Shown piece by piece: positions 12,855 through 21,352 of a DNA stretch of 31,307 nucleotides. Both the position numbers and the translations under genes were made by a program. The stretch covers positions 3,117 to 34,423 of the forward strand of contig FN648617.1 in assembly GCA_000310025.1 (NCBI GenBank), read 5' to 3'. Source of the stretch: Ectocarpus siliculosus. Lineage: Eukaryota; Sar; Phaeophyceae; Ectocarpales; Ectocarpaceae. The stretch's first letter is position 1, and every line of letters starts with the position of its first letter. The notes below the pieces were generated by a model. The model was not told where the DNA came from and did not search any database. It saw only the letters and a list, made by a program, of their open reading frames with translations.

Positions 12855-13240
12855 GCATTCTTTGTCATCAGTACTGTAGAGGACATCATGAAGAGGCGTC
12901 GTGCGTGCTGGCACGTTCAGGTTTACTACTGTACTGGAGCTGAAATATCGAAGGTCGCAGCAGCCTCTGACAACAGTCCGAAATCTGCACCGGAACCAAG
13001 GGGTTTACAGCAAATAGCTGATGCCACTAGTTACTGCTGTTAACCCGCAGTTCAGGGGTTTACGGCCCGTGGCGGTGAGCACGGCTGTGACAAATGTTGG
13101 ATGCCGCTTGGTTCCGGCGCAGATTTCGGACTGTTTTCAGAGGCTGCTGCGACCTTCGATATTTCAGCTCCCGTAGCAAACCTGAACGTGCCAGCACGCA
13201 CGACGCCTCATGGTGTCCTCTACTGATGACAATTGAATGC
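12855..13240. repeat. Long inverted repeat (hairpin-forming, ~140-bp arms)
   Basis: Left arm 12855-13001 and right arm 13106-13240 are reverse complements at roughly 90% identity, with perfect stretches of over 30 bp (for example the AGGCGTCGTGCGTGCTGGCA block and the GAGCTGAAATATCGAAGGTC block). The ~104-bp loop has a smaller nested inverted repeat (GGTTTACAGCA at 13002-13012 against TGCTGTTAACC at 13035-13045). The left arm carries three small extra insertions of 3-5 bp. The transcript of either strand would fold into a long hairpin. It could be a foldback/MITE-like element, an inverted duplication or a small-RNA precursor. I see no transposase and no clear target-site duplication. Confidence 0.9.
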
Positions 13241-13834
13241 CTAACCTTACCCTGGCGGGACGGTTGTTTTCTTTCTTTGTATAGGATTAAAGTATGGGAT
13301 AAAGAGCCAGCGTCACAACCCCTTTAAGGAAAGGGTAGAACGATCCCTCTGAAAATTAGCTTGCCAAGCATTCAAATGCTGGTTTGGCCACGCACGTGCC
13401 GGCCAGGCTTGCAGCAACTGCATTATGTTTCCAGGGTCTTGCATGCTGCACATCCACTTTATCGATGTGATCGACAGTTGTACGTCTCTGTCGGAACTGA
13501 CCTGCACAGCAGTCTGCATGTCAAAATTAAACCTAGTCGTCGATACAAGGTGTCATGTTTTACCCTGTTGCTGCTCCATTCTCGGCGCTATGCGACGCCC
13601 CTCTGCCCGAGCAACCTCTGAAAGCTCAGCTGGGATCACGGATTTACGGCGGTACAAATAGATCTACTGCTGTTGTAGTTCGCAATAGTGTACCACGCTT
13701 GAGTGTTGACCGGGACGTACATATTGTAGTACAGCAGCTCGCCGATATGCCAGCTGATTCTACCGCACTCCTTTTTCCAACTGGTGTTTTGTTGTTGCAG
13801 TTTCCCATATGTCAGGTGCCCCCGGACGGACGCG
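13241..13834. other. 5' region of the EsV-1-7 gene
   Basis: A likely 3' splice site (TGTTTTGTTGTTGCAG, ending at 13800) lies 34 bp before the chosen ATG, so an upstream 5' UTR or coding exon probably exists. I could not identify its donor. The frame of the gene is open back to a TAG at 13727-13729. Confidence 0.45.
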
Positions 13835-15760
13835 ATGAAAGGCCCCCGCTGTGTCGTGGAGGGCTGCGAGTCCGTCGCCAGTCGAGCCCCCCCCGGCGGC
13901 ACCGCTGGAATCGTCTGCATCCAGCACTCGCAGCCGGGGATGGTGAACTTGGTCAACTGGACGCAGTGCTCGGGTTCGAACTGCGGGAAGTATCCTACCT
14001 ACGGGGTAGAGGGGACCAGCAACCGGGAATATTGCCGGGAGCATGCGTTGTCCGGGATGGTGGACGTGCACCGCAAGAAGTGCGCCGTCGAGAACTGCCC
14101 CACGCGAGCATCGCACGGGGTGAAGGGCTCGGGGAAGCGGCAGTACTGTGCGATGCACGCGGCGGAAGGCATGTCGGACGTCGGGCAGAAGTTGTGCCGC
14201 TTCAGCAGCCAGGAGGAAGGGGACTGCGAGTCGATCGCGCGCTACGGGGTCCGCGGCAGCAAGAAGCGGGAGTTCTGCTCCCAGCACTCTCCCGAGTGGA
14301 TGGTGAACTTGAATGACAAGCTGTGCCTCTTCGGCGGCTGCTCTAGGCTTCCCACGTACGGGCAGCGGGGGACGAAGGTGCGGCAGTACTGCTCCCATCA
14401 CGCTCCCTCGGGTACCGTGAACGTGACCCACAGGCTCTGCGCCGAGCCGTCGTGCACGAGCCAACCGACCTACGGGAACCCGGGGAGCCGGAAGCGGGAA
14501 TTCTGCCGCCGGCACGCGCTCGAGGGGATGACCGACTTGGCTCACAAGACGTGTGCCCATGCCGGGTGCAAGAAACACCCCAAGTACGGGGTCCAGGGCA
14601 GCAACCGGCGAGATTTCTGTTCCCAGCACGCGAAGCGAGGTATGGTGCACCTGGGGAACAAGAAGTGCATGCAGCGGGGTTGCCAGCTGCGCCCCGACCA
14701 CGGCAACCCCGGGACAAAGAAGCCGGAGTTCTGCTCCCAGCACAAGAAGCAAGGTATGGTCAAGGTGGCTGACGTGGTCACGGCCGCTCCCCTCGCGCCA
14801 GACAGCACGCAGAGTACAGAGAAGCGGAAGATCAAGCCGAACCCCTCTGAACGCCCCGTCGATCTTAAAAGGGTAAAGCGCAATCCGGAGAGCATAGAAT
14901 TGCCCGGTTTCTCGTTTTCACGAGATCCACCGGCGGTTGCACCGGCAACCGGACCTCTGGATTTGCGCGCGGTGGCCGCCTCACCTGCCGTTTTCACCAC
15001 GTTTTCTTCCACTGCTGCCTCCGGAGCTTCTTCCGCTGCTGCTGTTGCTGCTGCTGCTGCGGCGGCGGCGGCCGTAGCCGCGGCACGGGGGGTGGCGATG
15101 ACGACGGTTGCGGTGGGGGGGGTAGAAACGGCGGGCAGAGCGAGGGTGTTGGAAGCGGCACCAAGGGGGGCAACTGGCGATACAAAGAGCGCCGCGACCT
15201 TTCAGTTTTCACCGGGAAGCAGCGGGGGAAGCACTGGAATGACCGCAGGGCTCAGGACGGCACAACAAGGTGACCTCGGTGCCTCGCGGGCTTGTCAGGG
15301 CAGCGGTGAGGTGACCGATGTGCACAACGGAGGTGTTGTAGCTGGAGCCGTTGCCAATTACCAAGGCGAACACGGCGGAGAAGGCGCGCCCGCCGCTTTC
15401 AGGGGGCAACGAGCTGATGGTGCTGGGAACGTGGCCGCTTCGCATGGAGTAGCACGAGGCGCTGTTGGTGCAACCAGTCTCGGCAACAACAGCGGATTCT
15501 CCGCGCTGCATGGACAAGCAGGGGGCGGAGAAGCAGGAAGCAGTGCTAGCGTTTTTCCTCAGGGCGCGAGCGAATTTCCTGTTCACGGGGGGGCAATGGG
15601 AGGGGGAGGAGAAGGAGGGGGCGCTGCGGCTGCGATCGGTGTTCTCCCGTCGTCGCAGCCGCCGGGGGGGGCCGGCGGCAAAGTGATGTGCCCGGCTGCG
15701 GAAGGAGATGTGGACGGTGGGGTTGTTGTTCCCCACAGCACAACGGGAGTGTCCGTTTGA
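13835..15760 (+). CDS. EsV-1-7 domain protein with eight Cys/His repeats (IMM-related family)
   Basis: A 641-residue protein if ATG 13835 is used. Residues 6-303 hold eight tandem repeats of the form C-X4-C-X16-C-X2-H-X12: first cysteines at 6, 45, 83, 121, 164, 202, 240 and 278, with YGxxGxxxR(E/Q)(Y/F)C and GM(V/T) conserved inside. Repeat 4 has X9 instead of X4 and repeat 1 has X13 after the His. The regular Cys/His spacing suggests metal binding (inference). A basic cluster at about 330-350 (KRKIK...KRVKR) may be a nuclear signal. The rest is Ala/Gly/Ser-rich and probably disordered, with a poly-Ala run near 400-420. The family is named after a phaeovirus protein and includes Ectocarpus IMMEDIATE UPRIGHT, a developmental regulator; the molecular function is unknown. 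An upstream exon may add N-terminal residues, given the acceptor at 13800. Long antisense frames (13760-14752, 15209-15736) are shadows. Confidence 0.93.
   Translation: MKGPRCVVEGCESVASRAPPGGTAGIVCIQHSQPGMVNLVNWTQCSGSNCGKYPTYGVEGTSNREYCREHALSGMVDVHRKKCAVENCPTRASHGVKGSGKRQYCAMHAAEGMSDVGQKLCRFSSQEEGDCESIARYGVRGSKKREFCSQHSPEWMVNLNDKLCLFGGCSRLPTYGQRGTKVRQYCSHHAPSGTVNVTHRLCAEPSCTSQPTYGNPGSRKREFCRRHALEGMTDLAHKTCAHAGCKKHPKYGVQGSNRRDFCSQHAKRGMVHLGNKKCMQRGCQLRPDHGNPGTKKPEFCSQHKKQGMVKVADVVTAAPLAPDSTQSTEKRKIKPNPSERPVDLKRVKRNPESIELPGFSFSRDPPAVAPATGPLDLRAVAASPAVFTTFSSTAASGASSAAAVAAAAAAAAAVAAARGVAMTTVAVGGVETAGRARVLEAAPRGATGDTKSAATFQFSPGSSGGSTGMTAGLRTAQQGDLGASRACQGSGEVTDVHNGGVVAGAVANYQGEHGGEGAPAAFRGQRADGAGNVAASHGVARGAVGATSLGNNSGFSALHGQAGGGEAGSSASVFPQGASEFPVHGGAMGGGGEGGGAAAAIGVLPSSQPPGGAGGKVMCPAAEGDVDGGVVVPHSTTGVSV
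15029..15090. repeat. GCT/GCG triplet run coding for poly-Ala
   Basis: Imperfect GCT then GCG triplets within the EsV-1-7 gene give an alanine run interrupted by valines, separating the repeat half from the Gly/Ala-rich tail. Confidence 0.85.
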
Positions 15761-17502
15761 GTGATGAACGGCAGCTAGCTGAGGTGTCCTACTCCTTTTT
15801 TCATGATCGAACGCTCCGAGCCGAGCAGTGTTGGCGTTTTGGGTCGAACTGTAAAACAGTTTGATTGATGGTGCATGTGTTTAATTTTGTGAAAACACGC
15901 AGGAAAAGAGGATGTGATTTGTATCTCTGCTCCGGCGTCATCGACGACCAGGAAGCCGTGATTTTTGGGCGAGGTAACCTAGTGGCGCGACAGTGAAACT
16001 AGACGTCATTCACTGTACTATACGCTACGCTGTGGCAGTCAAGCTTGGTGTTTAGATTGGGCAAGAAGCGAGGGGAAGGGAGAAGTGGGCATAGGAATTG
16101 GGGGCACCTCTGCAACATGTTTGCACTCTTCGGCGCGTGTGTAAAGGCGTGAAAAAGAAACGCAGTCTTACGAACAAGGGAGGTTTTCTCCACGGTTTCG
16201 GCTGCGAAGGTTTCGGCTCCATTGTGGTCGAGCCCAAGGGTTGCCCATGCTCTGAGCTCTACCGCACCCTTAATCGCCACCGCGGATATCGCTTCCTCGT
16301 CGTGGTGATGTGGACATCGTTTTCTCTGTCACCGGCGATTTTTTTTCGGCCCGGAATCTCCGTCAACATTCCTCTCTTGACCATTACGCACGTTGGAGGA
16401 AACAAGGTTACGCGCGACAAGCAAACCTAGACGCAAACACGGCGATGCGGAAATCGTTTTCTCTTGTCACCGGCAATTTTTTTCCCCGCAGAGTCGCCGT
16501 CAACAGTTCTCTCCGGAGAAGGACGCATGTATTCGCAACGTGAGCATCCTGGTACAACAGCGGTAGCAGTGCACCTTCGCCCTTCAGACCGGGAGTCTTG
16601 CAGAATTGCTCTCTCTCATTGCTTTTTTTTATTGTTACTACCAGACGCGCTGCCGCGGTAATAACCCGGGCCGCCGGCCGGGACAACGCCACACCGCCCT
16701 GAATTGCCGAAGTACGGCTGATCGTTGGAATATCCGTGCCATGCCTCCCAAACATATTTCCTGCCGGAGTCTCTTGAGGTCTAAATTGATACAGCGCCGT
16801 GACCGTCAACACATGTACGTCCTGCTGACACCATCCTCCATCCAGAGACGGCGGGTCCATCGCACAAGACCCAACCAACCCAGTACGCCTCACGTGGAGC
16901 ACGGCAGTTCTTCCGGCAGGTGGTCGAGTACAGACAGCTGGCAAACTTCCACACAGCACAAGCACGCACAAGTAACTATTCACTAACAAAAACCTAAACG
17001 CGAACACGGAAAAGGAAAAAACTACAGAAGATGCGTAGCCCCGACCGATCAAAATCCTGTCGTGCCAACTCCCTCGAAAACGCCGCTCGCTTCGAAACCT
17101 GGACATCGCCGCAAGAGGGGGGGGGGGTGAGGACCACGCAGTCACACAGTAGGGCACACGGCGATCCAATTTTCAGTCCAAAGAAACGGTTCCGAGCATA
17201 TGGTAGGCACTTGCGGGTTTCACGATGATGCCCACCAACGCCCTTCTTCTAAGGCCACGTGATTTGGCGCCAGAAGCTTCCAAGGGAAAAAAATGCATCA
17301 AGACTGACCGCAATTCATGGGCTGCTTTCCTTAACGTGTCCTTGAAACACTTTCTCTTTCGCACAGACAACCGAAGCAACCGAGACAACAAAACTCCTTC
17401 CGTGGCGACATGCCTCGAAGAACGACGTTCATCCAAGAACCAGGTCACTACACAACCGTTAGCGTCCACCTGCATGAAAGCCGCACCGCCCGCGGCGACG
17501 GC
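15761..17502. other. Intergenic region with a diverged direct duplication
   Basis: Probably starts with the EsV-1-7 3' UTR. At 16305-16380 and 16443-16515 is a diverged direct duplication (shared ATCGTTTTCTCT, TGTCACCGGC, T-run, CCGTCAACA), offset about 138 bp; a partial CCTA(G/A)ACGC(A/G)AACACGG match recurs near 16427 and 16992. A 253-codon minus-strand frame (16408-17169) begins at TTG and crosses the duplication; I do not call it a gene. Confidence 0.5.
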
Positions 17503-18577
17503 CTATCTCGCTGGTTGGGCTGCTGAAAATGAAAAACTATATTTAATGAGAGGTTTATACAGCATTCGATTGTACAAATGGCAAAATGGGATGGTTGCTA
17601 CCCACCGGTATCCGCGTCCATCTCTTTCGGCAAGCTGCTCCTCGGCCTGCTCTTGCCCCCCGCTGAAGAACGCTTCACCTGCGAAGCGGAACCATGCAAC
17701 ACCATGCAACACGACCCCCGTACGCGCGTGCGCGTGTGCGCCAGGAAAGGTCAAGGGAAGAGACGGGCATGGAAGGCACCCTGTTTTACACCTTTCGAAT
17801 TGACATGAAAAGCGTGCATGCGGTACGAAACCGATACCGGTTGCCGCACCCAATACGAGTTCACACCCCGTCGGAAATGTTCAGGAGCTCAACGGCCGGA
17901 ACAGCGAAGGGTATCAACGATGACTCCCTGCTGTGCATCGCAGGCGCCTCGGAAATTCCGTATGCGGCATGCCGTACGGCCTGGACGAAAAAGCAGACGC
18001 TATTGTACGCTCGCTGCCAATGTGCATACGAACCCGGCGCCGTTACTGCTGTTCCAAGAACAACGCCTCCGTTGGGTGAAGGATTGCATGAACGCTACAG
18101 ACCAAACCCCATGCTGTTTGAAATTACCGCGTTGCCGAGGCTCGAAGCGGTGCCTGTCGGCACTCTTGGGTGTATGTGTGTGAGTATTGAGCTATGTAGC
18201 ATCGGCCGCGCTAGCCGGCCCATCGATGAACAGATGTCAGTTTCAGCGGCGAAATCAAGGGATGTGTCGTGTGTGAGGTCTTTTGGTTTCACCCACCGGT
18301 CTACACCTTGGTGTACGTTTGTCGCACCAGTCAGGGCCACGCATGAAGAAGGTAAAGATCAGAGTCTGCTGCCGACAAAAAACAAGAGAGTGTACACGAT
18401 AAATGTCACTCCAGCCAAAACGTGTGCGCGCGCAGTTACCTTTTTGACGGGGGAGCTGGATAGAGACGACGCGTGGGCCAACGGTTGCAGCCCTTTCCTC
18501 TTGCAGACTCTCTTGTAGAGAGCATCCGCTTCAGCCGCCCCGCACACCCCGTGCGCCAGACACCAGTCCTGCGCCAT
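17503..18577 (-). CDS. Predicted four-exon gene, unknown 114-residue protein
   Basis: Exons in transcript order: 18577-18440, 17980-17867, 17678-17606, 17522-17503. The first runs from ATG (with an in-frame TAA 8 codons upstream) to AAAAAG|GTAACT. The second follows a pyrimidine-rich acceptor TTTTTCGTCCAG and ends GACGGG|GTGTGA; a stop follows at once if it is not spliced. The third sits between CTTCGCAG and GATACCG|GTGGGT. The last follows CATTTTCAG and ends at TAG. Introns are 459, 188 and 83 bp and all phases (0,0,1) fit. The product is rich in Ser, Ala and Lys with WCLAHGVCG and LYKRVCKRKG near the start. No family is recognised. It may be a fragment of a longer gene with upstream exons. 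The first intron carries one copy of the repeat also found at 21292. Confidence 0.42.
18199..18259 (+). repeat. Dispersed repeat, copy 1
   Basis: GCATCGGCCGCGCTAGCCGG and the following ~40 bp match 21292-21352 at roughly 75%, in the same orientation and both just after a TGTG-rich stretch. Confidence 0.7.
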
Positions 18578-20042
18578 GTGACTTTTCGGCCCACCCGGGC
18601 ATTAGGAAGCGAACGGCGAAGGCGGTGAGTGGGGCAGTCAAGGGAGGGAGAGACAATCCAGACAGTCAAAGACCGTCCGTGAGGTAGTTAAGCAATCAAC
18701 GGCGACACATGACAAGCAAGAAAAAAAAATGACCTACTGTAGTATTGATTCATGGGGGTTGTTACAACGCGAAACTCAACATTGCTTCTGTTCGATGCCT
18801 AGCGCCCGCTTTCCCGCGTTTTTTTTCACAGCCCGGAACGATGATGCTTGAGTTCAACCACTGCCGCCACAGGCAACAAAATCTGATACAAACGCCCGCT
18901 ATTGACGGCAAATATCCAGTGCCACATAAACATATAGAGAGAGGCATATAAAACACAACACACACGCACACACACCACGGAAGTCCGCGGACTAGAAAGA
19001 AATTCGCATATATTTCAAAAAGACGGGAGAATCGTCATTTAGCCAGCCGGTGAGCGCGATCGATGCCTGTAAAGAAACAAATGCAAAACATGCATGCCCA
19101 CCTACCTCTCTGGCTTTTGTTTCAGCAGGGTCTCGTAGAAACAGCGATCCGCCTGACCCTGCCAGGCCGCCGCGGTGACGTCACAAGCCATCCAATCCAA
19201 CAGCAGCACAAGAAGAGAAGAGACGAGACGAGGCATCAGCACAAACATCACGAGGCATAAAGCGTTCATTAGGACGTCCATACGGAGAGGGCACACCCCT
19301 GAAGCCTTCCACGGACACCAGTAACAGTACCGTAGCAAAGCTCGCTTCTCTACAAAACTACCTCGAGAAGCAGGTAGCGCCGCAACACCTGATGATTTCG
19401 TGGTACTGCTGTAGAGTAGTCGTCGGCCCTCCATAGGACTTAACGCGAACAAGAACCCAACCTGCACCTACCAGGAATAACACCGCTGGAGGGGATACAC
19501 TTGGGTGTGCTACATAGAATACGGACGGTGTGGAAACTCTACAAAGGACTGCGGGGGGGGAAACGTACCCGGAGATTAAGAGGGGGGTTATAAAACAGAC
19601 GCCGGTTCCCTCCCCGGGGGGGGGGGGGGGATTTTTTCCCCCCCCTTGCGTTTTCCCTGGAGAAGGGATTTTTTTCGTTCCCCTTTTTCGTTTGGGGTGG
19701 TGGCAGGGAACAGGGGGGGGCACAAAGCGCGCGCGCGGGGGGGGGGGGGGGTGTACTCATAGGCGTGCATGCCGTAATCGCAAGACCATTGACCTCGCAT
19801 CCCCACAAAGCCGGGACGGAGCACGCCGGGTTCTCACCGGACCAGGCTCTCACATCACCAAGCGCGAAGCGCCGTGAGGTATTCGGCGAGTCGCATGAAG
19901 GGTGCGCTGCATCCTGCTAAGGGTGTTCGGCATCTTGTGCTTACTCCCTTGCGTACGGATGACAGCTGCGTATGACTTAATTTATTTCTGGTGCGTTCCC
20001 TTCCAGAGACAGTTATAAGCACTGTGTAACTGCCTCGAGGAT
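18578..20042. other. No supported gene; low-complexity DNA up to the gap
   Basis: Contains a short CA-rich patch (18951-18975) and, from 19548, long G and C homopolymers that look like poor-quality or collapsed sequence next to the scaffold gap. Open frames here are produced by the homopolymers. Confidence 0.55.
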
Positions 20043-20142
20043 NNNNNNNNNNNNNNNNNNNNNNNNNNNNNNNNNNNNNNNNNNNNNNNNNNNNNNNNNN
20101 NNNNNNNNNNNNNNNNNNNNNNNNNNNNNNNNNNNNNNNNNN
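20043..20142. other. Assembly gap (100 N)
   Basis: Exactly 100 undetermined bases, a conventional scaffold spacer, so the true distance between the flanks is unknown. Frames crossing it are meaningless. Confidence 0.99.
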
Positions 20143-21045
20143 GGCGCCCCCCACCAGCCACCCGCAACCAAATAGGAACGCGGCGGAGGGGGGGGCGCAG
20201 AGCGGATCGTACAATCAAGCCTCACTCTCAACAGGGTCAAGACTGGCGGACCGTGGAGAGGGTGGGTGGGATGAGAAACCTAGCAAGAAACAAGTGGAAA
20301 GTTCAGGTTCATAGAACGTGGAAGCAGTACGAGGCTTTATACAATTTCTGGGCGGCGGCGCGCAAGAGGGCAGCAGTGAGTCAGAGGGTCATCTTGGGCT
20401 TCCCTTGACTCCAGCAGGAAAGCCCCGCGTCCTTGCCGATACCTTCAGCCCTCGCTCAAAGCTGAAGAGAGGAGCGCCGTGCCGCGGAGGGCTGTTGCTC
20501 TTCCGCAAACGCAACAACAAGAATAGTGCGTGAAGTACACGTGGGCCCACATGCCACACATGTCAGTCAAAACTCGTTCGCTCTCAGGCCATAAACGAAA
20601 ACAAACAACAGTCCGCCAACACAGCATCGAGGGGTCGAGGCGCCAAGTCCTTCTTCGCGTAACTGGGCTCAGATACCTCACGCGCTGTACGTACTGCTGT
20701 ATGGAGCTGACGCTTTTCCTACCCCCGTCCTGCTTCCCGCGTGCTGCCGCCCGCTGCCGCTATCCAACTGCCGCCCGCACACAATGTCCGTAGTCCGGTG
20801 CTAAAAGTCATGCTGTTATTTCTTCATTTTCCGACGAAACGCTGAGACCACCAGCAACAACGTACGGTAGCCGAGAAAAGGCAGGCAGAGAACGTTGCGA
20901 GGCTGAATGACGCCCCGCACACGCCTCGCAAATGCAATAACTCCAAGCCCCGGACTGCGCCAGCCCCGCCGAGACCGCGGCAACGACTTGTGGCGCTCGC
21001 TCCTACGCCTGTCCCCTGGACGCCGGCCCCGTCCCTCACCTTCAC
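20143..21045. other. No firmly supported gene
   Basis: Minus-strand fragments look exon-like: one after an acceptor at 20663 (YAKKDLAPRPLDAVL...) and one after CTCTCTTCAG near 20460 that reaches a stop quickly. Their phases do not connect with the exon candidate at 21046-21143, so I leave them unjoined. Confidence 0.3.
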
Positions 21046-21143
21046 CTTGGTGTCGACCTCTCTCTTCGCTTCTCCCTTCACGGAGGTGCCGCCGCTGCCC
21101 CCCCCGCCATGCTGAGCCTTCTTTTTCACCGTCGAGCCACCCG
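21046..21143 (-). CDS. Isolated exon candidate, unknown protein
   Basis: On the minus strand an acceptor (CCATTTGCTTGCAG) is followed by a frame reading GGSTVKKKAQHGGGGSGG and then a charged stretch ending in VDTK before GTGAAG (or six bases later at GTGAGG). The composition, Gly/Lys-rich with clean splice sites, suggests part of a gene, perhaps cut by the assembly gap. No family is recognised. Confidence 0.25.
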
Positions 21144-21291
21144 CTGCAAGCAAATGGGAAGGAATAACACGACCCACGATGTTGATGAAGACGAGGCACG
21201 AAGAGCGTGCGTTGACTACGAACAAGATCCCCCAAGCAACCCCAACCAAGCGTTGATCGATGAAGTATTATAGTGTGTGTCTTTTGTGTTT

Positions 21292-21352
21292 GCATCGACC
21301 GCGCCAGCCGGCCGACCAACGAAGAGAAGTCAGTCTCAGTGCGGTGGAAAAC
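21292..21352 (+). repeat. Dispersed repeat, copy 2
   Basis: Matches 18199-18259 (GCATCG(G/A)CCGCGC(T/C)AGCCGGCC... GTCAGT(T/C)TCAG). Both copies read RASRP(I/T)(D/N)E in one frame, which may reflect a common transposon or gene-family origin. Confidence 0.7.

Noticed and set aside
13760-14752. 330-codon minus-strand frame
   Set aside because: It is antisense to the EsV-1-7 repeats and shows no conserved pattern of its own; GC-rich exons often leave the opposite strand open.
16408-17169. 253-codon minus-strand frame with a hydrophobic stretch
   Set aside because: It starts at TTG, crosses a non-coding duplication and shows no recognisable domain.
17694-18518. 274-codon plus-strand frame
   Set aside because: It is opposite the better-supported spliced minus-strand gene and includes the dispersed repeat.
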